From NCBI GenBank assembly GCA_942490895.1, contig CALNZC010000029.1, forward strand, positions 327,019 through 391,018: a stretch of DNA of 64,000 nucleotides, in the 5' to 3' direction. Positions 38,001-45,143 of the stretch are shown one piece after another. A model generated the notes under the pieces. The model worked only from the letters and a program-made list of their open reading frames with translations, was not told where the DNA came from and did not search any database. The stretch comes from JAGNXB01 sp942490895 (GTDB lineage Bacteria; Bacteroidota; Bacteroidia; Chitinophagales; Saprospiraceae). Position numbers and translations under genes: made by a program. Each line of letters opens with the position of its first letter. Position 1 is the stretch's first letter.

Positions 38001-39931
38001 ATCGGATTTCCATTGATGGGCCCGCCAGGCGTCATCCAGCTATAGGTGTAGTTGCCACCTCCGCCATTGCCCGTTGCAGTAAGGGTGCTGTTGGCCCCGG
38101 CGCAAAGCTGAGGTGGATCAGCTGTAATAGAAACCGTTGGGTTTGACTGGACCGTCACTATTGTGGTTTGCGTGCCTGAACAGCCATCGCTGTCTGTCAC
38201 GGTTACCGTATAGTTTCCGGATTGATTGGCCGTGATCACCGGGCCGGTTGGTTGATTCATAGCTGGATCTGTCCATACAAAGACGTATCCACCACCGGAC
38301 CCTCCGATTGCGCTTGCCGTCAGATCGATGCTCCCTCCGCCACAAATAACGGCTGGATCAGGGATAATGGTCACGACGGGGCCGGGAGCAGCCTGAACCA
38401 TACCGGATAATTCAATGGCGCATCCATTGCCATCCGTTACAGTCACCGTATAATTTCCGGTTTGAAAAACTTCTACACTTTCGGTATTGCCCGTTCCGCC
38501 AGGATATACCCAGTTGAATGAGTAGGTGCCATTTCCACCCAGTCCTGTCGCAGTAAGTATCACTGAGCTCCCAGGACAAAAAGCGGGTAAAGCCGGGTCA
38601 ACACTGGCCGAGATACCCGGAAAAACCAGAATGTCTACACTAGCTTGATCTGTACATCCGCTTGCATTGGTCACAGTTACAGTATATGTACCGGCTTTGG
38701 CACTGGTCAAAGGACCAACCATTGGATTCTGGTTGCTACTGGTGAAGCCATCCGGTCCGGACCAGTTGTATGTGCCTCCTCCGGTGGCCATGAGTGTCAC
38801 AGTATTGGTCTCGCAGGTAATACCGGATACAGATGCTGTGGCATCCGGGCAGAGGACATTGAACGAAAACTCTTCAGTAAATACTTGAGGGCAGCCTCCG
38901 GGTAAAGGGCTGAGGATGCCGACAACATAGTAGGGGCCACCATTGCACAAAGCTGCGGGGATAGTAAAGCTTACTTCTTCTACTGTACTGACCGGAGCCA
39001 TAATGTCGGGTGCCGATACGTCAGGGGCCTGAGGGTTTCCGCAACCGCCATTCCCATAAGTAACACTTCCATTGTCTACATAGGCATAATCCCCATCGCC
39101 AAGAAGAGCTGGATCATCGGTGTCGTGGGTGATGGAATTGCTGCAACCACAATTGTTCAGGCTGATGGTAGTGGTTCTGAATCCGGAACTGCTCGAGTTG
39201 GAAAATGCCCCAGCACCACGCACACAACTACTCTGCATGACATAGATCGTTTCTCCTGCTGCACACAAATTTTCAAAACTGTAAGATGTGGAGGCATCAG
39301 CACTGGTCCAGATGACCACCAAAGCACCAGGAGGGATTACCGTGCCTGGCCCTGCTGGGAGGACATTGCTGCCATCACAACTGCCTGAAGCCTGCATGTT
39401 GGCCATGACAGCTGCACTTGGGACCATCCATGAGCAGGACCCTCCATTGACGTTGACATCATCCGTGCCAGGAGGGAGATTGTTGTTGTTAGGGTCATAA
39501 TCCAGGCCTATATTGTCGACATTGAAACCGCTACCTGAATGAATGATCATAAATTCATTTGCCGATTCAGGACCGCCGCATGCATCGATCCATATCGCCA
39601 GGATTTCAGGACACACATCACAGGGCGGGGGCATGGGAGAGTCGATATCGCCACAGCCAATCAAGGTGCCACCACCGATATATGGATTGAAACCGGGAGT
39701 GGTGCTGTAATACCAATTCAGGCATCCATTGTCCGGGAGAAACTGGCCCTCTGCATTGAGAAAGATGATATCTCCAGGGCAGACATCACAAGGTGTAGAT
39801 CCATTGAAACAATCTGGAGAGGTCAGGCTGGAAGTGGTGATCTCCGGACACTGGGCATGTATTGGACCCACAATGAATGTCAGGAAGAGGGTTGCACAGC
39901 AAAGGAGCAGTGGTCGCAGAGAAAGGAGCAT
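35024..39931 (-). CDS. Giant T9SS type B-sorted adhesin-like protein with about 13 Ig-like repeats
   Basis: 1635 aa. Signal peptide up to VGPIHAQ; a Cys-rich N-terminal domain shared in style with the 30626 gene (CDVCPGDIIFLNAEGQF, LNWYYSTTPGFNP) to about residue 370. Then about 13 tandem repeats of roughly 78 aa, each with an FCPGxSxxLTA strand, a YxWTxPxGP strand and a GxYxVTVTDxxGCSG strand, one SprB-like repeat (TTDASCPGVNNGTIQISGFG) and the gliding-motility C-terminal domain (TTAFSPNDDGINDWFYIQ, YDRWGNALFF, LNPGVYVYTVLIRYPDG). Likely a surface adhesin or gliding-associated protein. First gene of the minus-strand run CTD-CTD-HDAC-PriA. Confidence 0.9.
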   Translation of the reverse strand: MLLSLRPLLLCCATLFLTFIVGPIHAQCPEITTSSLTSPDCFNGSTPCDVCPGDIIFLNAEGQFLPDNGCLNWYYSTTPGFNPYIGGGTLIGCGDIDSPMPPPCDVCPEILAIWIDACGGPESANEFMIIHSGSGFNVDNIGLDYDPNNNNLPPGTDDVNVNGGSCSWMVPSAAVMANMQASGSCDGSNVLPAGPGTVIPPGALVVIWTSADASTSYSFENLCAAGETIYVMQSSCVRGAGAFSNSSSSGFRTTTISLNNCGCSNSITHDTDDPALLGDGDYAYVDNGSVTYGNGGCGNPQAPDVSAPDIMAPVSTVEEVSFTIPAALCNGGPYYVVGILSPLPGGCPQVFTEEFSFNVLCPDATASVSGITCETNTVTLMATGGGTYNWSGPDGFTSSNQNPMVGPLTSAKAGTYTVTVTNASGCTDQASVDILVFPGISASVDPALPAFCPGSSVILTATGLGGNGTYSFNWVYPGGTGNTESVEVFQTGNYTVTVTDGNGCAIELSGMVQAAPGPVVTIIPDPAVICGGGSIDLTASAIGGSGGGYVFVWTDPAMNQPTGPVITANQSGNYTVTVTDSDGCSGTQTTIVTVQSNPTVSITADPPQLCAGANSTLTATGNGGGGNYTYSWMTPGGPINGNPITATQTGTYTVTLTDGGGCTSADTISIQPGSPLDVTINPDPASFCPGGTVNLSVVVSGDQGNTLSYNWSTPSGPGAGQPLAASVTGTYVVTVTETNGCSGIDSVTVQELANLTITFAQDTVSFCPGGQAQLIGNANGGNGSYTYTWSFTGGTSMGDTLLTNQAGTYTLAVVDGAGCSGLDSAVVLQATTIPVSIIGATSGLCPGDSLVLSTLPAPGPNWAINWTTPSGPSSNHPLVTFISGMYQVTVTDPQGCSGSAQTNISALIPPTVQISPATPTICPGGSTTLTANVIAGGPPTSVNWVTPLGPASGPMIQASQAGQYIAFATNASGCMSSDTIQVNVGAGISLSFLSDTFAICGGGTIMLSPNISGGTGPYMYTWTTPQGMSNFDTIPATLPGLYQVLVTDINGCSGMANTTLIFSNQLNVSILPNQPGFCPGDSVSLTAIVAGGVGVLSYSWTTPAGPASTAQFVASIGGGYSVNVVDGTGCSGSASTTVSAFAQPSVTITPSTVVLCSGQIVGLKATGSGGSPPYSFDWTGPGGSATGDTLDASLAGTYLVTLIDDRGCMDTISSQVVPAAPVIVSIDPLSPSICSGSEVAITATATGGNAPYSFDWTGPGWTSNINPVIASTSGVYAVTATDINGCTGLLDFTIQDASGLTVTIQTSADTICMGQAFTASTNVLGGTMPYTYSWTSPAGPFATDVVMLDLPGALNVTVTDANGCSGIAQKNVAAGGFDLVTQTTDASCPGVNNGTIQISGFGNATGIVNLSINLAPPTTISNLPFQISNLAPGGYDLQAIDQQGCTSTASLFIGTLDEPEVLFNPSQINLIRGDEVVLTPVFNFNPSNFSWSPGTALSCTNCSTPFAGPENTTTYVLTATDAAGCEAVGEVTIIVLGNRRIYLTTAFSPNDDGINDWFYIQSADPDVIVEDLRIYDRWGNALFFSTPGPANQAELGWNGKFRSKHLNPGVYVYTVLIRYPDGAQRLYRGDITLVK

Positions 39932-40046
39932 GCAAGGTCAGTTTGGCTTATCGGGGTCATAAAGGTAACCAAATGCCGGCCTGTGTTGATGAAATCTGAG
40001 AGAAGTCATCGAAAGGGACAATGCAGGTCAGTGTGCCAGAAAAACC

Positions 40047-40054
40047 TAGTTTTG
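40047..40054 (+). promoter_or_regulatory. Possible -7 element of lysS (TAGTTTTG)
   Basis: Fits TAnnTTTG, 18 nt upstream of the lysS ATG, but no TTTG is found at the matching -33 distance. Confidence 0.4.
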
Positions 40055-40072
40055 CATTGCAAAAGAATCAAG

Positions 40073-41599
40073 ATGCAAGGACATTTAAGCGACCAGGAGA
40101 TCGTCCGCAGGGAGGCACTGGGCAAACTACGTGAACTCGGAGTGGATCCATATCCCGCTGCGGCATTTCCGGTGACAACGAATTCAGCAGAGATCAAGGA
40201 AAAGTTTGATCCAGAGCATCACTCTATGGGGGATGTGACTCTCGCAGGCCGATTGATGTCTGTCAGAGTGATGGGGAAAGCATCCTTTGCTGAGATTCAG
40301 GATAGCAATGGGCGAATCCAGATTTATGTAAATCGGGATGAAATCTGTCCGGGTGAGGATAAGACCATGTATAACGATGTCTTCAAGAAACTCCTGGATA
40401 TCGGTGATTTTATTGGTTTGAAAGGCCATGTTTTTTTGACCAAGACAGGCGAAATCACTGTTCATGTTGTTTCACTCACCTTGTTATCCAAGACGCTCCA
40501 TCCACTGCCGATCGTCAAGGTGGATGCTGAAGGGGCGGTTCATGATGCGTTTACCGATCCGGAACAACGATATCGCCAGCGTTATGTCGACCTGGTAGTG
40601 AACCCCGAAATCAGAAAGACGTTCATCCAGCGATCGAAGATGATCCGGGTGATGCGTGAATTCATGGCATCCAGGGGATACCTGGAAGTGGAGACACCCA
40701 TCCTTCAGCCGATCTATGGGGGCGCCCTGGCCAAGCCGTTCAAAACCCATCATAATACACTGGACATGCCCTTGTTCCTGCGAATCGCCAATGAGCTTTA
40801 CCTCAAGCGGCTGATTGTGGGAGGCTTCGATGGTGTATTCGAATTTGCCAAGAACTTCCGGAATGAAGGAATGAGCCGCTATCACAATCCTGAGTTCACC
40901 GTCATGGAGTTATATGTTGCTTATCAGGACTGCTTCTGGATGATGGACTTTTATGAAGAAATGATCGAACAGGTGGCCATCGAGCTGCATGGGTCCACAG
41001 AAGTGAAGGTTGGAGATAAGATCATCGACTTCAAACGTCCATGGAAGCGGTACACCATGTTTGAAGCGATCAAGGAATATACCGGTGTTGATATTACTGG
41101 GATGGATGAGGACGAGTTGCGTAAGGTTGCCAAAGAACTGCACGTTCCGATCGATGGGACAATGGGAAAGGGTAAGTTGATTGATGAAATATTCGGCACA
41201 CATGCTGAACCCAAATTGATCCAGCCAACTTTTATCACGGACTACCCTGTAGAAATGAGCCCATTGGCGAAAAAACATCGTGAACATGAAGGCCTTGTTG
41301 AACGGTTCGAAGTTGTTTGCAATGCCAAAGAGATTGCCAATGCGTTTACAGAGTTGAATGACCCAATCGACCAGCGACAGCGGTTTGAAGAGCAGCTTGC
41401 ATTGGGAAAGCGGGGAGATACAGAATCCATGGTGCTGGATGAAGACTTTTTGCGATCGCTGGAATACGGGATGCCCCCCACAGCGGGTATCGGAGTGGGA
41501 ATTGATCGCCTGGCGATGATCATGACGAACTCGGATTCCATCCAGGATGTGATCTTTTTTCCACAAATGCGACCAGAAAAAAAGATTGCAGCGGAATAA
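40073..41599 (+). CDS. lysS: Lysyl-tRNA synthetase, class II
   Basis: 508 aa from the ATG at 40073 (MQGHLSDQEIVRREALGKLR); the frame is open upstream but that part overlaps the divergent signal-peptide gene in antisense. OB-fold anticodon-binding domain (MGDVTLAGRLMSVRVMGKAS), then class II motif 1 near EVETPILQPIYGGALAKPF, motif 2 FRNEGMSRYHNPEFTVMELY and motif 3 GIGVGIDRLAMIM. Ends KKIAAE. 65 nt before the initiator tRNA. Confidence 0.96.
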   Translation: MQGHLSDQEIVRREALGKLRELGVDPYPAAAFPVTTNSAEIKEKFDPEHHSMGDVTLAGRLMSVRVMGKASFAEIQDSNGRIQIYVNRDEICPGEDKTMYNDVFKKLLDIGDFIGLKGHVFLTKTGEITVHVVSLTLLSKTLHPLPIVKVDAEGAVHDAFTDPEQRYRQRYVDLVVNPEIRKTFIQRSKMIRVMREFMASRGYLEVETPILQPIYGGALAKPFKTHHNTLDMPLFLRIANELYLKRLIVGGFDGVFEFAKNFRNEGMSRYHNPEFTVMELYVAYQDCFWMMDFYEEMIEQVAIELHGSTEVKVGDKIIDFKRPWKRYTMFEAIKEYTGVDITGMDEDELRKVAKELHVPIDGTMGKGKLIDEIFGTHAEPKLIQPTFITDYPVEMSPLAKKHREHEGLVERFEVVCNAKEIANAFTELNDPIDQRQRFEEQLALGKRGDTESMVLDEDFLRSLEYGMPPTAGIGVGIDRLAMIMTNSDSIQDVIFFPQMRPEKKIAAE

Positions 41600-41632
41600 T
41601 TTGGTGATTTGTAAAATGCTTGATTAACTTTA
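41600..41632 (+). promoter_or_regulatory. Putative promoter of the initiator tRNA
   Basis: TTTG at 41600-41603 and TAACTTTA at 41625-41632, spacer 21; one mismatch to TAnnTTTG. The tRNA starts 32 nt downstream. Confidence 0.4.
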
Positions 41633-41663
41633 CCCTCCCGATCGCAAGATCAGGAACACATAT

Positions 41664-41736
<73 letters not shown>

Positions 41737-41742
41737 CAAAGG

Positions 41743-41766
41743 AAAGGGATGCTACGGCATCCCTTT
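41743..41766 (+). terminator. Terminator of tRNA-fMet
   Basis: 10-bp stem AAAGGGATGC/GCATCCCTTT with a TACG tetraloop, followed by CGTCGTTT. Precisely duplicated at 42179-42202. Confidence 0.75.
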
Positions 41767-41826
41767 CGTCGTTTAACCCCGATCCAGGTAAACGTTTGAG
41801 TTTTATCGTAGACGTAGGAAGAGTTG

Positions 41827-42105
41827 ATGATGATCTCTTTAGAGCAAGAAGAGTTTGTGGTATATGTCTTGTATTCACAACGGCATCAGAAGATCTACAT
41901 TGGACAAACCAGTCAGTTGATCGAACGATTCAGGTCCCATAATGAGTTAGCTAGAAAAGGCTGGTCGATTCGTTTCCGGCCATGGGAGGTGATCCATGTG
42001 GAGTTTTTCGAAAATAGAACAGAGGCATTACGGCGCGAAAAGGAATTGAAAAGCGCTCGTGGGCGCAAATACATCTGGGAAGAGATCATCGGAGCATCGG
42101 CATAG
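41827..42105 (+). CDS. Small GIY-YIG nuclease, copy B1 (next to tRNA-fMet)
   Basis: 92 aa from the first ATG of ATGATGATC. Motifs: FVVYVLYS, IYIGQTSQL, ERFRSHNELARKGW and EALRREKELKSARGR with the conserved Glu. Same superfamily as the A copies but a different subfamily (no GYSKST segment). Located 60 nt behind the tRNA terminator; its TAG stop is two bases before a tRNA fragment (42108). Substrate unknown. Confidence 0.8.
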   Translation: MMISLEQEEFVVYVLYSQRHQKIYIGQTSQLIERFRSHNELARKGWSIRFRPWEVIHVEFFENRTEALRREKELKSARGRKYIWEEIIGASA

Positions 42106-42107
42106 AT

Positions 42108-42172
42108 GCTCGTCGGGCTCATATCCGCCAGTCGGCGGACGTAGGTTTCCGCCAGTTGGCGGACCTCCGCCA
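42108..42172 (+). repeat. tRNA-fMet fragment with arms replaced by palindromes, copy 1
   Basis: Reads GCTCGTCGGGCTCATA as in the tRNA, then TCCGCCAGTCGGCGGA (42124-42139), then CGTAGGTT, then TCCGCCAGTTGGCGGA (42148-42163), then CCTCCGCCA, the tRNA 3' end. The palindromes stand where the 3' anticodon stem and the T-loop should be. The 5' half of the tRNA is missing; the GIY-YIG stop codon sits in its place. Confidence 0.8.
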
Positions 42173-42178
42173 CAAAGG

Positions 42179-42202
42179 AAAGGGATGCTACGGCATCCCT
42201 TT
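42179..42202 (+). terminator. tRNA-unit terminator, duplicated copy
   Basis: Same AAAGGGATGC-TACG-GCATCCCTTT hairpin as at 41743-41766; part of a perfect repeat that runs on into GIY-YIG copy B2. Confidence 0.7.
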
Positions 42203-42262
42203 CGTCGTTTAACCCCGATCCAGGTAAACGTTTGAGTTTTATCGTAGACGTAGGAAGAGTTG

Positions 42263-42541
42263 ATGATGATCTCTTTAGAGCAAGAAGAGTTTGTGGTATA
42301 TGTCTTGTATTCACAACGGTACCAGAATATCTACATTGGACAAACCAGTCAGTTGATCGAACGATTCAGGTCCCATAATGAGCTAGCTAGAAAAGGCTGG
42401 TCGATTCGTTTCCGGCCATGGGAGGTGATCCATGTAGAGTTTTTCGAAAACAGGTCCGGGGCCATGAAGCGAGAGAAGGAGCTAAACAGTGCACGAGGAC
42501 GCAAATTCATCTGGGAGGAGATCATCGGAGCATGGGCATAG
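42263..42541 (+). CDS. Small GIY-YIG nuclease, copy B2
   Basis: 92 aa, nearly identical to B1 for the first 60 residues (one change HQK to YQN), then more different in the Glu helix (SGAMKREKELNSARGRKF). Copies B1 and B2 begin 436 nt apart. The TAG stop is again two bases before a tRNA fragment. Confidence 0.8.
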   Translation: MMISLEQEEFVVYVLYSQRYQNIYIGQTSQLIERFRSHNELARKGWSIRFRPWEVIHVEFFENRSGAMKREKELNSARGRKFIWEEIIGAWA

Positions 42542-42543
42542 AT

Positions 42544-42606
42544 GCTCGTGGGGCTCATATCCGCCAGCCGGCGGACGTAGGTCCGCCAGCTGGCGGACCT
42601 CCGCCA
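42544..42606 (+). repeat. tRNA-fMet fragment with arms replaced by palindromes, copy 2
   Basis: Like copy 1, but the palindromes are TCCGCCAGCCGGCGGA (42560-42575) and TCCGCCAGCTGGCGGA (42582-42597), differing from copy 1 only in the central bases. Ends CCTCCGCCA. A following terminator is reduced to AGGAAAGGGAGCAG. Confidence 0.8.
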
Positions 42607-42675
42607 CCAGGAAAGGGAGCAGATCCGCGTACCCGTCGGTAACGTGAGGTTTTATCGTAGACGTAGGAAGAGTTG

Positions 42676-42900
42676 ATGATGATCCGAAAGAAGTTGTTCA
42701 CACGGCATCAGAGATCTACATTGGACAAACCAGTCAGTTGATCGAACGATTCGGTCCCATAATGAGTTAGCTGAAAAGGATGGTCGAGATTCGGCTTTTA
42801 GCCACATGGCTAGGCCAGGGGTCTTTGAAAAAAGCCCACTCCGGGATGCGGTGAGACACCGCGAAAAAAGGGAATTGAAGCGCGTGAGACGTACCAAAGG
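42676..42900 (+). pseudogene. Decayed third GIY-YIG copy (B3)
   Basis: ATGATGATC start and upstream 30 nt match B1/B2. About 35 nt are lost after the third codon, then GATCTACATTGGACAAACCA and CGAACGATTCGGTCCCATAA follow with several single-base deletions. The match stops near 42790 at AGATTCGG, where the 460-bp repeat begins. A later string GGAATTGAAGCGCGTGAGAC (42871-42890) resembles the Glu-helix coding part fused to the repeat's GAGAC hairpin. Confidence 0.65.
42848..42862 (+). repeat. GAGAC-loop hairpin
   Basis: GCGGT-GAGAC-ACCGC, perfect 5-bp stem, repeat copy 1. Confidence 0.6.
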
Positions 42901-43070
42901 GATTGAGATAAAACCGCATGTCTTCCTCAGGTCATCTAGATAGTAGATTTGGCACCATGAACCATTGGTTTGAGGGATGGCCATCAGATGCAACTTCCGG
43001 ACCTATAGAAAAGCAGTAATGCCTGAAAATGTCAACCAGGCATCTATTACAACTATAAAGCAACCCTGTT

Positions 43071-43093
43071 GGTACTGGTGTCTCACCAGTACC
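43071..43093 (-). repeat. GAGAC-loop hairpin (opposite strand)
   Basis: Perfect 9-bp stem GGTACTGGT/ACCAGTACC around GTCTC, that is GAGAC on the minus strand. Duplicated at 43528-43550. Confidence 0.65.
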
Positions 43094-43305
43094 GGCATAT
43101 CTTCCGGTGTCCCACCGACGATTGAAAACGTAAACCTGGAACTGCTGAGGTCATTGACGTAAGTCTTCATTTCCAACCTATTGTCTGTGATGGAGCACCA
43201 CGCAATAGGTGAATAGCCTCCGGCTTCAGCCGGGGGATAATGGAGTCACGAGATTCGGCTTTAGCCACATGCTAGCCAGGTCATTGAAAAAACGCACTCC
43301 GGGAT

Positions 43306-43320
43306 GCGGTGAGACACCGC
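43306..43320 (+). repeat. GAGAC-loop hairpin
   Basis: GCGGT-GAGAC-ACCGC in repeat copy 2, same as 42848. Confidence 0.6.
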
Positions 43321-43329
43321 GAAATAAAG

Positions 43330-43352
43330 GGTACGAGTGAGACACTCGTACC
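43330..43352 (+). repeat. GAGAC-loop hairpin
   Basis: Perfect 9-bp stem GGTACGAGT/ACTCGTACC around GAGAC, ten bases after the previous hairpin. Same loop, different stem. Confidence 0.65.
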
Positions 43353-43527
43353 AACCCCAATTGAGATAAAACCGCATTCTTCCTCAGGTCATCTAGATAG
43401 TAGATTTGGCACCATGAACCATTGGTTTGAGGGATGGCCATCAGATGCAACTTCCGGACCTATAGAAAAGCAGTAATGCCTGAAAATGTCAACCAGGCAT
43501 CTATTACAACTATAAAGCAACCCTGTT

Positions 43528-43550
43528 GGTACTGGTGTCTCACCAGTACC
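43528..43550 (-). repeat. GAGAC-loop hairpin (opposite strand)
   Basis: Second copy of the 43071 hairpin, identical sequence. Confidence 0.65.
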
Positions 43551-43790
43551 GGCATATCTTCCGGTGTCCCACCGACGATTGAAAACGTAAACCTGGTAAT
43601 GCTGAGGTCATTGAGGTAAGTCTTCATTTCCAACCTATTGTCTGTGATGGAGCACCATGCAATAGGTGAATAGCCTCTGGCTTCAGCCGGGGGATAATGG
43701 AGCCACGAGATCCGGCTTTAGCCACATACTTCTCTGAGATATGAAAAGGTGTGCTTTGGGATGCGGTGAGAAACTGTACAATTGGATTGC

Positions 43791-43984
43791 CAGTGCATGA
43801 ATGGAACAAGGCGCTTTGTTCTGATACCACGCATTCATCCTGAAAAAGAAATGATCAATAAATCACCCGGAATGTGCTCAGATCCTTGAATGAAAATTGG
43901 CGTTCATCCTGCACTGATTTGCAATAAATCTCAACCTTCCAGAAAATCCCTCCCTTTCTAATGAGGGATTCTCCCGTCAAGGCC
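43791..43984. other. Intergenic stretch before carA
   Basis: No gene seen. AT-rich, with scattered direct repeats (GCATTCATCCTGAAAAAG, GGCGTTCATCCTGCACTG) and a weak CCCT...AGGG stem near 43953-43968. Confidence 0.5.
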
Positions 43985-43992
43985 TATCTTTG
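43985..43992 (+). promoter_or_regulatory. -7 element of carA (TATCTTTG)
   Basis: Same octamer as the ribosomal operon promoter, 16 nt before the chosen carA ATG. No clear -33 TTTG. Confidence 0.5.
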
Positions 43993-44008
43993 CCGAAAAT
44001 CACCTGGC

Positions 44009-45139
44009 ATGACCCCAACCCCCGCCCCCCGGGCCGTGCTTCTTCTGGAGGATGGCACAGCTTTCTATGGCCGCCCTGCAGGAAAGATCGGAACGACACT
44101 CGGTGAAATCTGTTTCAACACAGGAATGACCGGGTACCAGGAAATTTTCACAGACCCCTCCTATTTTGGTCAGATCATGGTCATGACCAATGTCCATGTA
44201 GGTAACTATGGGATTAAATTCAATGAGGTCGAATCCAACGATATCAAGATATCTGGCCTGGTGACCCGTGAATTTACTGTGGCGTACTCCCGACAATTGG
44301 CCGATACCGATATCCAGGATTATCTTGAAAAAGAGAACCTCGTGGCAATCACTGGAGTCGACACACGTGCATTGGTGCGGCATATTCGCAGCAAGGGCGC
44401 TATGAATGCCATCATTAGCAGTGAAACGACTGATCTGGAAGACCTGAAAAAGCAATTGGCGGGAGCCCCGTCAATGGAAGGCCTTGAACTGGCCTCTAAA
44501 GTATGTACTTCAGAACCCTATTTTCTGGGTGATTCAGATGCTCCATACAAGGTTGCAGTTCTGGATCTCGGTGTAAAAAAGAGCATCCTGTCGAATTTGA
44601 CAGACCGGAATTGTTACCTCAAAGTGTTTCCTGCACAGACTTCCTTTTCGGAAGTTACCGCCTGGGAGCCTGACGCGTTCTTCCTGTCGAATGGTCCCGG
44701 TGATCCGGCAGCGATGGATTATGCCGCTGATCTGGCGCGAGAGATTCTCAAAGACGGTCGCCCTGTCTTTGGCATTTGTCTCGGACATCAGGTTCTGGCC
44801 CGAGCATTGGGTGTGCGCACATACAAGATGCATCACGGACATCGGGGGATCAACCATCCTGTACTGAATCTGGATACCGGTTTATCAGAGATTACCAGTC
44901 AGAATCACGGGTTTGGAGTAGATCCCGATTCCATTAAAGCGAACAGTGATGCGGTGATGGCAACACACATCAACCTGAATGATGGGACCGTGGAGGGATT
45001 GAAGGCATTGAAATACAATGCATTCTCTGTGCAATATCATCCCGAAGCCTCACCCGGTCCGCATGACTCACGTTATTTGTTCGACCAGTTTTTGGAAAAG
45101 ATCAAAATAAGCAAGCCTCAACAGGCCACAGCATCCTAG
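44009..45139 (+). CDS. carA: Carbamoyl-phosphate synthase small (glutaminase) subunit
   Basis: 376 aa from ATG 44009; the frame is open upstream but this start gives the usual APRAVLLLEDGTAFYGR beginning and lies just behind a -7 element. It hydrolyses glutamine and passes ammonia to CarB for arginine and pyrimidine synthesis. Class I amidotransferase triad: C257 (FGICLGHQ), H344 and E346 (QYHPEAS). The large subunit carB is not in the window. Followed after 4 nt by eno. Confidence 0.96.
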   Translation: MTPTPAPRAVLLLEDGTAFYGRPAGKIGTTLGEICFNTGMTGYQEIFTDPSYFGQIMVMTNVHVGNYGIKFNEVESNDIKISGLVTREFTVAYSRQLADTDIQDYLEKENLVAITGVDTRALVRHIRSKGAMNAIISSETTDLEDLKKQLAGAPSMEGLELASKVCTSEPYFLGDSDAPYKVAVLDLGVKKSILSNLTDRNCYLKVFPAQTSFSEVTAWEPDAFFLSNGPGDPAAMDYAADLAREILKDGRPVFGICLGHQVLARALGVRTYKMHHGHRGINHPVLNLDTGLSEITSQNHGFGVDPDSIKANSDAVMATHINLNDGTVEGLKALKYNAFSVQYHPEASPGPHDSRYLFDQFLEKIKISKPQQATAS

Positions 45140-45143
45140 AGTT

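Larger units (their letters stand above)
42785..43790 (+). repeat. Tandem ~460-bp non-coding repeat, 2.2 copies
   Basis: Copies begin with CGAGATTCGGC at 42785 and 43249 and CGAGATCCGGC at 43706 (periods 464 and 457). Copies 1 and 2 agree almost base for base from GATTGAGATAAAACCGCAT to the hairpin region; copy 3 decays after 80 nt. No convincing gene lies inside. The repeats hold several hairpins, listed separately, and CCGGCT-TC-AGCCGG (43220-43233). Confidence 0.8.

Noticed and set aside
39539..40072. N-terminal extension of LysS to 39539
   Set aside because: The added part is antisense to the signal-peptide end of the giant secreted protein and is not found in lysyl-tRNA synthetases.
40910..41566. 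218-codon antisense frame within lysS
   Set aside because: A shadow of the real lysS reading on the opposite strand, without a start signal or known motifs.
42977..43619. Two identical 61-codon frames (42977-43162 and 43434-43619)
   Set aside because: They are identical only since the 460-bp unit is duplicated; they run through a perfect hairpin and match no known protein.
42785..43790. CRISPR array
   Set aside because: The repeat units are about 460 bp with no spacer pattern, and no cas gene is present.
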